A stretch of DNA of 64,000 bases from Acidobacteriaceae bacterium (GTDB lineage: Bacteria; Acidobacteriota; Terriglobia; Terriglobales; Acidobacteriaceae): positions 1-64,000 of the forward strand of contig JANYBT010000044.1 of assembly GCA_025360645.1 (NCBI GenBank), in the 5' to 3' direction. The notes under the pieces were generated by a model, which had not been told where the DNA came from, did no database searches, and was given only the letters and a program-made list of their open reading frames with translations. A program made the translations under genes and the position numbers. Positions 16,960 to 25,126 of the stretch are shown piece after piece. Every line of letters starts with the position of its first letter. Position 1 is the first letter of the stretch.

Positions 16960-19440
16960 CTACTGCACCGTTTCGGTGAATGTGACCGGGGTGAGACCGG
17001 TGGTTGTAGCGGTGATGCTAATGGTGCCGGGAGTCTGACCGGTGGTGTAGGTCACGCTGACTTGTCCCGAGGTGTTGGTCACCGGCGAGGTGTTCGAAAA
17101 CGTGCCACCCGCGCCGTTGTCGGAGAAAGTCACAGTGATGCCGGAGTTGCCATTGCCGTATTGGTCGGTAACCGAAACCACCAGGGCACGGGGCAGCACC
17201 TTGCCGTGGGTTGCGGTCTGGTTGTTGCCGCTGACGATGGTTTCGATCGCCGGGGCGGCGGCCACCGCTTGCTCCGAGAGCGTTGTGGAAAGCGAGCCTG
17301 CCGAACCCTTGACGACTGGGGAGCCTGCCTTGGTGGGCAGAGTGTAGGAAAAACTGACCTGTCCGTTGGAATTCGTGACCAGGGGATTGGCCGCGAAGCT
17401 TCCGCCGGCGCCACTGTCAGTAGCAGTGACGGTGACCCCCGGAACAACGTTGCCGTACACGTCTTTGACCCGGAATACCAAGCCTGCAGGCAGTGTGGTC
17501 CCGACCGTGCCCTTTTGTTTTCCACCCGAGACCACGGCCAGCGTCGATGGCGGGCCCGCCAATGCGGTCTCAGAGAAAGTTCCGGTGGTGAAGTTGGTCG
17601 CCTCAGCCGTGACGCCGTAGGAGCCGGGCAACGTCGGTAACGTGTAGGTGGTCGAGGCCAGACCATTGCTGTCTGTGACCGCCGTGGTAGTACTGAACTT
17701 GCCGCCCTTATTCCCGTCAGAAAAAGTAACGGTGATGCCGGGGATCGCAGCGCCGGTGTAGACGTTTTGAGCGGTGGTGGTGATGGCTTGAGGCAGGACG
17801 GTTCCGACGTTGGCAGTTTGAAGATTGCCCGAGGTCAAGGCCATGACCGGAAACAGACCGTACACCACCAGTTGGGTCTGGGCGGGCGTGTACACCCGGC
17901 CCGCCACGACCGTGGGGGTCGCGAAGTGGGCGATGTTGCCCAGGTTGTCGCGCGTGTAGGTGTTCGAGTTGTAGAGCTCATTCAAACCCAGTGCGGCATA
18001 GCCGCTCAGCACGGGCGCGGTCTTGACGGTGCGGATCAACCACACAATACCGTTGCTGGCGCCGTTTGCAGAAATGGAAGGCAGGCCCTGCGAAAAAATC
18101 TTGGCCGACCTGAACATGGCGGTGGTGGACAACTGTCCGTTGGTCAAGCTGAAGGCCTTGAAATTGTCCGAGCGACCGGCGTAATACACATAGCCGTTCC
18201 AATAGGCCGCATTGCCGTAGAGCTCGCCAGTGGCGCCGGTAACGTATTGCACAATCTGGCTGTTGCTGGTGGAGTTGTATTGGCCAAGGTTGTCACGGTT
18301 CACCAGGTAGAGGTTTCCCCCTTTGCCATTGGCGACCAGGAGGTGGGGATTAGCGCCCGATTGGTCGGGGAGCAAAGTGGGACCGCCGGAACCCAAATCC
18401 AGATCGTTCAGCGCCAGGTTGTTTTGATCGAAAGGCGTGAAGTAGTCCGTGGCGGTGGCTGTTCCTGCGCCGAACTTGATAATGCTGTCGCCGTAGTCGG
18501 GGCCCCCGGTGTTCGCATCGAAGACGCCATTCGCGCTGGACAAATAAATATTGCCGCTGCTGTCAGCTGCCGGCGCTACTCCGCTCTGCCAGAGCGAACT
18601 GCCGTAGGTGCCCATGGTCTGGGCGGCGAATACGCCCAACTGCTGCAAGGTGGACGCGCTGTACGACAACAGCCAGCCATAAGCGTTAAAGTCACAGCCA
18701 TTGGAACCGAAGGCGACGTAGACCTGGCCGTTGGTGAGAACGAGTCCGGGGCGCTGGAAGTGGTTCAGGATGTTGAGAGTGACGGTATTTCCACCCGCCG
18801 TGTACGAGGCAGAGATCGGTACAGGCCCGCCGAATTTTTCCGCGCCCGTGGTGACGTCGAGGGCGTGCAGGCGGAAATAGTAGGTGGTGGTGCCGCCCAC
18901 CACTTCCTTGGTCTTGGCCACGACGTAAAGGGTCTTGGTGGTACTGTCAATCACGGGTGTGCCAATGATGCCAACCTCGGTATACCCGTTGACGACGGGG
19001 CAGCCCTGGTCGGCGATGGGCACGGTGGTCACGCCGTTCGCCGAATTAATGAAAGTGGCTTGCCAGAGGGGTAAGGTGGTGTTGCCATCGGCGTCGAAGG
19101 CATAGACGCTATCGTGCTGGGTGGCCACGAACACTACGTTGTGCGTGCCTTGAGCTGGGATGCCCAGGTTGGGCAAGTAAAGAGGTTGGGACACGATGAA
19201 GCCGTCGACCGGGAAGGAAAAGACCTTTCCGAAGGAGCTGGCATTGACGTTGCTGGGAGTGAGAATCGTCTCGCTAGAGTTGAGGCCGTCCCGAGCATTA
19301 TCGTTGCGGTTGGTGGTAACGCTGACTTGGGCGTTGGCGGAAGGCAGACAGGGTAGGAACAAGGCCGGCACTACGACCGCAAGAGCGAAGAACCTTAACC
19401 ATGCGGGACGACCAATACGCGATTTACGCTCGTTGTTCAA
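16960..19440 (-). CDS. Secreted PQQ-type beta-propeller protein with three bacterial Ig-like (Big_1) domains
   Basis: An 826-residue exported protein with signal peptide MNNERKSRIGRPAWLRFFAL...ANAQ. Residues about 38-530 form a propeller with repeated strand motifs such as HDSVYAFDADG, LYVVAKTKEV, RLHALDVTTGAEKFGG and GNLYLVNRDNLGQY, resembling PQQ-binding-like (pyrrolo-quinoline quinone) repeats. No dehydrogenase active site was identified. Three invasin-type Ig-like repeats follow, each with the pattern VxDxYGNxxxGxxVTFSDxGxGGxF...TxxxGxxxxxYT. The start is TTG at 19440, supported by GAGGAG seven bases upstream. It probably acts at the cell surface or outside the cell; function unknown. Confidence 0.82.
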   Translation of the reverse strand: MNNERKSRIGRPAWLRFFALAVVVPALFLPCLPSANAQVSVTTNRNDNARDGLNSSETILTPSNVNASSFGKVFSFPVDGFIVSQPLYLPNLGIPAQGTHNVVFVATQHDSVYAFDADGNTTLPLWQATFINSANGVTTVPIADQGCPVVNGYTEVGIIGTPVIDSTTKTLYVVAKTKEVVGGTTTYYFRLHALDVTTGAEKFGGPVPISASYTAGGNTVTLNILNHFQRPGLVLTNGQVYVAFGSNGCDFNAYGWLLSYSASTLQQLGVFAAQTMGTYGSSLWQSGVAPAADSSGNIYLSSANGVFDANTGGPDYGDSIIKFGAGTATATDYFTPFDQNNLALNDLDLGSGGPTLLPDQSGANPHLLVANGKGGNLYLVNRDNLGQYNSTSNSQIVQYVTGATGELYGNAAYWNGYVYYAGRSDNFKAFSLTNGQLSTTAMFRSAKIFSQGLPSISANGASNGIVWLIRTVKTAPVLSGYAALGLNELYNSNTYTRDNLGNIAHFATPTVVAGRVYTPAQTQLVVYGLFPVMALTSGNLQTANVGTVLPQAITTTAQNVYTGAAIPGITVTFSDGNKGGKFSTTTAVTDSNGLASTTYTLPTLPGSYGVTAEATNFTTGTFSETALAGPPSTLAVVSGGKQKGTVGTTLPAGLVFRVKDVYGNVVPGVTVTATDSGAGGSFAANPLVTNSNGQVSFSYTLPTKAGSPVVKGSAGSLSTTLSEQAVAAAPAIETIVSGNNQTATHGKVLPRALVVSVTDQYGNGNSGITVTFSDNGAGGTFSNTSPVTNTSGQVSVTYTTGQTPGTISITATTTGLTPVTFTETVQ

Positions 19441-19674
19441 GGCAAACTCCTCAACAAGAAATTAGCGGGGAGTGGGCGCGGAACATCCAACCGCTGAATC
19501 ACCGCCCCTTTTTTCGACGTCGCAAAGGATCGATCCGGGGAGGGACGAAAAAGGGTCAAGGTAGCTTCGCGAAGCGCTAATTCTTGACGTATACGGGAGT
19601 CTAGCACACTGAGGTGAAATTCCGGCACAAAAATATCGGGCCCCGTAAAATTGTGCCGGGCCGGGAAGAAACAG

Positions 19675-19702
19675 TAAAAGGGAGCGGCAAGATGCCGCTC
19701 CC
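19675..19702 (-). terminator. Rho-independent terminator of the SGNH-like gene
   Basis: Arms GGGAGCGGCA and TGCCGCTCCC (10 bp, 3-nt loop, 19680-19702) lie 19 bp after the stop codon at 19722. On the minus strand the stem is followed by TTTTACTGTTTC. Confidence 0.8.
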
Positions 19703-19721
19703 GTCGCTCTGCAACCCCGTT

Positions 19722-21641
19722 CTAGTGCTGTAAATACCACGACGTAGTAGAAGTATCGGTTTTGAAGTAGTTGAGCAAGTAGCTGGCAACCTTGATCTTG
19801 CCAGTGGTTGCGGGATGGGTGCCGTCTTTGGAAGAATCCTGACAGGACCACACTAGTCCGTCCTTCCGTCCGAGCAAGCCATTGGTCCAGTCGTAGGGTC
19901 CCCAAATGATCAAGGGTGCGACCACCGTGCCGTTGCTGCTCTTGTAGTTGAGGTTGTTCAAGCCATTGACCTGGTCCTGAATCGCCCATTTGACGGCGTA
20001 CCCGACTTCGAAAGCGTAGGGTTCCGGATTCACCGTGGAAATTCCGTTGGAATAGCCGGCATAGAAACGGCTGGTAAAATAAGCGATTTTAATTTTGGGG
20101 AACAGAGTGTAGATGTTGCGAGCCATCTGTTCGTATTCGGACTGCAAGTTGGTGATGTCGGCGGGGAAAGTGCCGCTGGCAATGCCATCGGTGGTTTCCA
20201 CCCACACCGCTTGCACCTGGTTTGGGGTGACGCTGGCCCCGGGCAGATAGTCATTCAGGATCGTGGTCCAATAGGCGGAAGTGGTCAGTTGGAAGTTCTT
20301 CGGGGTTGCGCCACCCTGAGCTCCGTTCACGATTACCAGGCTCTTGTTCTTCTGGGGATCGGCGTTAGCCAATTGCACGAACTGCCCAAATTCATCCAGG
20401 GCAGTGGATTCTCCGATGCTGAGGAGAACGATCTTGCCGGTGGTGCTGGGATTGCCGTTGGAATCGAGGGGAGTGATCGCGTTGCCGAACGCGACTGCGT
20501 CGGCATCGGTGGTCGCCGGACGTACATTGCTTCCGTTGGGGTAGAGTCCGCCTTGGGAACCTTGATACGTGCCCACGCCCAGGTCGGTGAGGGGAACGAT
20601 CGGCGTCGTGGTGCTTGGGATGTTGAAGGAAATGTTGCTGCAGGCGGCGCCTGTAGCGGCGAAGACGGGAAATGTGAAGGTCTTGCTGCCGGCAACGCCT
20701 TTGCCGTCCTTAACGTTGATGGTGAAAGTGTAATTGCCTGTGCCCACCGAAACGTCCAGCGTCCCACTGAGCAAGCCCTTACTGGTGCCCTTGATGCCCT
20801 TGGGCAGTGCCGACCCAGTGGCCAGGCTGTAGGTGTAGGGATTGACCCCTCCCGTGCCATTGAGTTGGACTTGGTATGCAGAGCTCTGGGTGGCGGCGGG
20901 GAGCAACGCCAAGTTGGTGATGGCCACTGAGGTGGCTGCGATGCCCGTGCCGTTGAGATCGGAAGCGTTGTCGGGAACGGAGTCGTAGGTGAGATCCAGA
21001 ACCGCGGTGTCAGACTCCACGCCGGTCGGACTGTAGGTGATGGTCAGCGGAAACGAGGCCCCGGCATTAATGGTCGCAGGGAGGGTGGAGGAGGTGACAG
21101 CGAAATTCGCAGTCTGCGGCGTGACGGACTGCAATGACAGGCTCTGTCCGCCCGTGTTCGTCACATTCAGGATCTGGCTGGCGCTGATGGATCCCACTGT
21201 GGTGTTTCCAAAATTCACCGCAGTGGAACTCAGGCTGGCGGCGGCCGTAGTGAGCTTCCCGGTCCCCGTCAGGGGTACCACTGTGGTCACGCCGGTATTG
21301 TCCAGCAAATTCATATTGCAATTGAAGGTGGTGCCGGAGTCGGGCGCAAATTGCACCGAATAGTGGGTAAAGCCGCCGTTGGCCTTGACGGTTTCAGGCG
21401 CTACGCCGGAAGTCAGTTGGAACTGAGGGCAGATCAGAGTGATGGTTCGAATGGTGAGGTTGACCGCCCCGCTGTTGGTAACCGTAAAAGCTTTGGTGCC
21501 GCTCACTTTGCCCACGTAGGTGGCACTATACGTGTAGGAGGAAGGAGATACGGTGATGACCTGGGCTCGCGCCACGGGCGAGAGGAAACTGAATACGACG
21601 GAAAGCAGAGCCGCAGAGCTCGCCGAAAAGAAAGTTTTCAT
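19722..21641 (-). CDS. Secreted ASH/Ig protein with a C-terminal SGNH-hydrolase-like domain (copy A)
   Basis: 639 residues from the ATG at 21641, which has GAGGTGGG upstream and a signal peptide MKTFFSASSAALLSVVFSFL...ARAQ. Domain order: two ASH-type domains (about 28-230), a putative Ig domain of the He_PIG kind (about 235-330), then a roughly 300-residue C-terminal domain. That domain carries LLSIGES (Ser412), NGAQGGA, AVWVETTDG and DGTHP (Asp606, His609), which match in order and spacing the catalytic Ser, the Gly block and the Asp-x-x-His block of SGNH/GDSL hydrolases. The match is inference from motifs; Asn of block III is not obvious. A tandem paralogue lies directly upstream and two more are at 38482-42487. 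Confidence 0.7.
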   Translation of the reverse strand: MKTFFSASSAALLSVVFSFLSPVARAQVITVSPSSYTYSATYVGKVSGTKAFTVTNSGAVNLTIRTITLICPQFQLTSGVAPETVKANGGFTHYSVQFAPDSGTTFNCNMNLLDNTGVTTVVPLTGTGKLTTAAASLSSTAVNFGNTTVGSISASQILNVTNTGGQSLSLQSVTPQTANFAVTSSTLPATINAGASFPLTITYSPTGVESDTAVLDLTYDSVPDNASDLNGTGIAATSVAITNLALLPAATQSSAYQVQLNGTGGVNPYTYSLATGSALPKGIKGTSKGLLSGTLDVSVGTGNYTFTINVKDGKGVAGSKTFTFPVFAATGAACSNISFNIPSTTTPIVPLTDLGVGTYQGSQGGLYPNGSNVRPATTDADAVAFGNAITPLDSNGNPSTTGKIVLLSIGESTALDEFGQFVQLANADPQKNKSLVIVNGAQGGATPKNFQLTTSAYWTTILNDYLPGASVTPNQVQAVWVETTDGIASGTFPADITNLQSEYEQMARNIYTLFPKIKIAYFTSRFYAGYSNGISTVNPEPYAFEVGYAVKWAIQDQVNGLNNLNYKSSNGTVVAPLIIWGPYDWTNGLLGRKDGLVWSCQDSSKDGTHPATTGKIKVASYLLNYFKTDTSTTSWYLQH

Positions 21642-21722
21642 GACCCACCTCAATTGGAGTTTGCAAAACTGTTGGTTCTCTATCGCCCCTGTGATCGAGA
21701 CCGCGGATCGGATGCAGCGGCC

Positions 21723-21740
21723 CCGCCTTCAAGAAGGCGG
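21723..21740 (-). terminator. Candidate hairpin upstream of SGNH-like copy A
   Basis: Arms CCGCCTTC and GAAGGCGG separated by two bases, located between the two SGNH-like paralogues and about 40 bp after copy B's stop. There is no T-tract, so function as a terminator is uncertain. Confidence 0.35.
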
Positions 21741-21779
21741 AGGGAATACTCCCCCGCCCTCCCACTGATGTCGTTTGGT

Positions 21780-23726
21780 TTACTTCGTTTCTGGAGCGTT
21801 GAACCCCGGGGCTTTGAACCACGGCGTTGCCGAAGTGTCGCTCTTAAAATAATTCAGGAGCTGATTGGCCACTTTCTGCTGCCCGGTGGGTTTCGAAGGA
21901 TGGGTTCCATCCGAAGAGACATCCTGGCAGGTCCATACCAACCCATCCTGACGGCCGAGCAGGCCGTCGGTCCAGTCGTACGGGCCCCAAATCATCAGGG
22001 GCGCAACGACGGTGCCACTGCTGCCTTTGTAATTGAGATTGTTTACGCCATTGATCTGATCTTGGATCGCCCACTTGACCGCGAATCCAACCTCGTAAGC
22101 ATACGGTTCCGGATTGACCGTGGAAACGCCGTTGGAATAGCCCGCGTAAAAGCGGCTGGAGAAATATGCCAACGAAGCATTCGGAAACAGAACGTGAACG
22201 TTACGTGCCATTTGTTCATACTCGCTGTAAAGAGTGTTGATGTCGGTGGGGAAGGTTCCGCTAGCGATGCCGTCGGTGTCCTCAATCCAAACCGCGGTGA
22301 CTTGATAGGAGGTGACGTTGGCGCCGGGTAGGTAGTCCTTCAGGATAGTAGACCAATACGCCGAAGTAAGCGATTGGAAGTTGGCTGGCGTCGCGCCCCC
22401 CTGAGAGCCATTCACCAGCACCAGGTTTGCGTTCTTGGAGGGGTCGGAATTGGCTAGGGAGACGAATTGTCCAAACTCGTCGAGCGCCGTGGACTCGCCC
22501 ACGCTGAGCAGCACGTACTTGCCGGTAGGACTGGGGTTGCCATTGGCATCCAGAGGCTGAATTGCCTTCCCGAACGCGACCGCGTCGGCATCGGTTTGGG
22601 CAGGCCGCAGGTTACTTCCACCGGGATACAGTCCGCCCTGCGATCCCTGATAGGTGCCGGCGCCCAGGTCGGTCAGCGGCGTAATCGGGGTGGTGGTCTT
22701 CGGAACATTGAACGAGATGTTATTGCATGCTGAACCGGTTTTGGCCGCGACGGTAACGGTGAACGCTTTGCTGGAACTCTGGAGCTGCGCGTCAGTTACG
22801 TTGATGGTGAAGGAGTAGGTGCCGATGCCGACGGAGGTCGCAAGGGTCCCGGTGATCGCTCCAGAGCTGGAGAGGCTGAGCCCCGAGGGGAGGGTAGATC
22901 CGGATGCCAACGAAAATGTAAAGGGGGCGGTGCCGCCGTTCGCCTGCAGGTTGGCTTGGTAGGCGGAACTCTGTGTGGCCGTCGGCAAGACGCTGAAGGT
23001 TGCGATGTCCACCGGCACGGAAGCGACCCCCGTGCCACTCAGGTTGACCCCGTTCATGGGAATCGAGTCGTAAGTGAAACTGAGGACTCCAGTGTCCGAC
23101 CGAACAGCAGTAGGAGAGTAAGTCACGGTGAAGGGAACGGTGTCGCCCGCGCGCACGGTCAGCGGCAAGGCTGGACCGGTGGCCGCGAAGTTGGCGGGCA
23201 CGGTGACGAATCCGGTCAAGTTCATCTTTTGGGTGCCGGAGTTGTGCAGGTTGACGGTGAGAGCGGAGGTGGTAGTTCCCACGGCGTCATTGCCGAACGC
23301 CAGCGTGGTCTGATCCAGGGAGGAGGCGGCATTGGTCAACTTGCCGGTGCCGATAAGGTTCACGTTGGTGATGCTGAAGTCATTCAGCTCAACCACCATG
23401 TTGCAGTTGTAGACCAGGCCTGCGTCGGGCGCGAAGAACACGGAGTAATGGGTGGTGCCGCCGTTGGCTTTAATGGTGGTGGGAGCGACTCCCGACGCCA
23501 ACTTAAATTCCGGGCAGGAGAAAGTGATGCTGATCACGGTCACGTTGGCTGTCCCGTTGTTGGTCACTGTGAAGGCTGTCGAGGCGGACGCCAAGCCAAC
23601 GTAGGTTGCGGTGAAGGTGTGTCCCACAGGTTTCACCGAAATGGACGCCGTGGCTGGAGTAGCCAAAACGACGCCCAGAAGGCATCCCACAATGATACGG
23701 ACAGCATTTTTCGAAACCATTGGCAT
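21780..23726 (-). CDS. Secreted ASH/Ig protein with a C-terminal SGNH-hydrolase-like domain (copy B)
   Basis: 648 residues, closely related to copy A downstream. The ATG at 23726 follows GGAG after AAA, and another in-frame ATG lies at 23720. The signal peptide is MPMVSKNAVRIIVGCLLGVVLATPATA. Two ASH-type domains (FTATYVGLASASTAFTVTN and TTLAFGNDAVG regions) are followed by a He_PIG-like Ig domain (AYQANLQANGGTAPFTFSLA) and the same C-terminal domain with LSVGES, NGSQGGA, AVWIEDTDG and DGTHPS motifs. The conserved strip NPEPYAYEVGFAVKWAIQDQ is shared by the whole family and looks like a structural or substrate-binding element. Probably an exported esterase- or deacetylase-like enzyme, by motif only. 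Confidence 0.7.
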   Translation of the reverse strand: MPMVSKNAVRIIVGCLLGVVLATPATASISVKPVGHTFTATYVGLASASTAFTVTNNGTANVTVISITFSCPEFKLASGVAPTTIKANGGTTHYSVFFAPDAGLVYNCNMVVELNDFSITNVNLIGTGKLTNAASSLDQTTLAFGNDAVGTTTSALTVNLHNSGTQKMNLTGFVTVPANFAATGPALPLTVRAGDTVPFTVTYSPTAVRSDTGVLSFTYDSIPMNGVNLSGTGVASVPVDIATFSVLPTATQSSAYQANLQANGGTAPFTFSLASGSTLPSGLSLSSSGAITGTLATSVGIGTYSFTINVTDAQLQSSSKAFTVTVAAKTGSACNNISFNVPKTTTPITPLTDLGAGTYQGSQGGLYPGGSNLRPAQTDADAVAFGKAIQPLDANGNPSPTGKYVLLSVGESTALDEFGQFVSLANSDPSKNANLVLVNGSQGGATPANFQSLTSAYWSTILKDYLPGANVTSYQVTAVWIEDTDGIASGTFPTDINTLYSEYEQMARNVHVLFPNASLAYFSSRFYAGYSNGVSTVNPEPYAYEVGFAVKWAIQDQINGVNNLNYKGSSGTVVAPLMIWGPYDWTDGLLGRQDGLVWTCQDVSSDGTHPSKPTGQQKVANQLLNYFKSDTSATPWFKAPGFNAPETK

Positions 23727-23768
23727 TTTCTCCAGAAGGCTGAATTGTGGCCCCGCGAGAGGGGCTGG

Positions 23769-25016
23769 TTACCGTGAAAAAAGTTCTACCTCTCGTGCCA
23801 TGTTCAATATTTCTCGACCAATGGGGAGAGAGGCAGTTGCGGCGGGGGAAGGACAATTTAGTATATGAAGAAACCGGCCGCAAGGCAAGAAATTAAAATC
23901 GTCCACCAGGGAGCCGTCCAGACGGATGGCCTGGGCGCGAACCCCAGCACCGCCCGGCCGCAGGTCTGCCGGCTTTAGTTCCGGAACCAACCGTTGCAGG
24001 GAACGAAGAAAGGCGGATTTGCTTAGGGATCGCCCGAATTCGCCGACCCCATAGCGCCAGTTCCTGAGGGCGAGACGGCGAAAGCCAGCTGAGCCGACAC
24101 TCTCCAGAACGTCTTGGGCGTTGAAGTCGCTGCGTTGGTAGCCCTCGCGGTCGAAAGCGAAGACTGCGTTGGGACCGGCGTCCACTCCGCCGTGGACGCG
24201 GCGAGTCAAGTGCACGCCCAGGAAAGGAAATCGCGGATCGGGAACGGGGTAGATGAGGCCGCGCACCAGGGACTCCCGCTCCGGGATGAGGTCGTAATAC
24301 TCCCCGCGGAAGGGGACGATCAGGACATCCGGCTGGTGGCCTGCCAGGCGCGCGATGCGATCACTGTACAGCCCGGCGCAGTTGACCACCGCTCGGGTCG
24401 CGAAACTTCCTCGCGTGGTCAGGACCGTGACTTGGGAACCGTCCTGTCGAAAGCCTGTGACGCGGGCTCCCGTCACCAGCGTCGCTCCCTGCGCCATCGC
24501 AAGTTCCGCATACTTCGCGGAGACTTGAGCGTAGCCCGTAATTCCGGTACCGGGCACCCATAGCGCGCGAAGCCCTTCGCAGGCGGGTTCGATTTGCTTC
24601 ATCTCGGATGGGTCAAGCAGGCGCAGACCGATAAGCCCGTTGGCCTGGCCGCGTTGCCACAAGTCGTCAAGCCGGGGAACTTCCTGCTCACGCGTGGCCA
24701 CAATGAGTTTGCCGCACCGGGCATAGGGGATGGAGTGCTCGTGGCAGAACTCTGCCATGGCGCGAGCTCCTTCCACGCACAGCTTGGCCTTCAGTGAGCC
24801 GGGTTGGTAGTAGACGCCGGAGTGGACGACCCCGCTGTTGTGGCCGCTTTGGTGGCGAGCGACTCCCTCTTCCTTTTCTAGAATGAGCAGGCGCAGGCCC
24901 GGCAAGTCACGCACCGCTTGCATGGCAAAGGAAAGGCCCACAATGCCAGCGCCGATCACGGCGACGTCGTAGCCAGTGGAGCTTTTCGGCGCGGGATGTG
25001 GATCGGACAAAGACAA
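23769..25016 (-). CDS. lhgO: L-2-hydroxyglutarate oxidase (FAD-dependent)
   Basis: About 415 residues in the DAO/L2HGDH fold. The N-terminal VAVIGAGIVGLSFA is the FAD-binding GxGxxG motif. RHQSGHNSGVVHSGVYYQPGS and PFRGEYY are signatures of LhgO, which oxidises L-2-hydroxyglutarate to 2-oxoglutarate and passes electrons to the membrane quinone pool. The long open frame continues upstream into the neighbouring gene, so the start must lie below 25127. TTG at 25016 was chosen (TTG at 25010 is equivalent) with a weak GGTGGAAG upstream; the start is uncertain. It is a housekeeping-type metabolic gene placed among secreted-protein genes with no visible functional link. Confidence 0.85.
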   Translation of the reverse strand: MSLSDPHPAPKSSTGYDVAVIGAGIVGLSFAMQAVRDLPGLRLLILEKEEGVARHQSGHNSGVVHSGVYYQPGSLKAKLCVEGARAMAEFCHEHSIPYARCGKLIVATREQEVPRLDDLWQRGQANGLIGLRLLDPSEMKQIEPACEGLRALWVPGTGITGYAQVSAKYAELAMAQGATLVTGARVTGFRQDGSQVTVLTTRGSFATRAVVNCAGLYSDRIARLAGHQPDVLIVPFRGEYYDLIPERESLVRGLIYPVPDPRFPFLGVHLTRRVHGGVDAGPNAVFAFDREGYQRSDFNAQDVLESVGSAGFRRLALRNWRYGVGEFGRSLSKSAFLRSLQRLVPELKPADLRPGGAGVRAQAIRLDGSLVDDFNFLPCGRFLHILNCPSPAATASLPIGREILNMAREVELFSR

Positions 25017-25093
25017 GAGGGAAGACTGAGCGCTTCCACCCCGATCTTCCCGGAACCAGCCGGAGTTCGAGGCGCTCAGGAAATTGGTGAAAC

Positions 25094-25115
25094 GGGGAGC
25101 GAGTGTGCGCTCCCC
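25094..25115 (-). terminator. Hairpin after the BNR-propeller gene
   Basis: Arms GGGGAGCG and CGCTCCCC with a 6-nt loop, 11 bp after the stop codon at 25127. The minus-strand tail GTTTCACC is only moderately T-rich. It lies just before the presumed lhgO start. Confidence 0.55.
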
Positions 25116-25126
25116 ATCCAGTTTTC

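Noticed and set aside
17767-19074. A 435-codon plus-strand frame opposite the PQQ-propeller gene
   Set aside because: Composition is typical of an antisense frame in GC-rich DNA, with no ribosome-binding site and no family motif.
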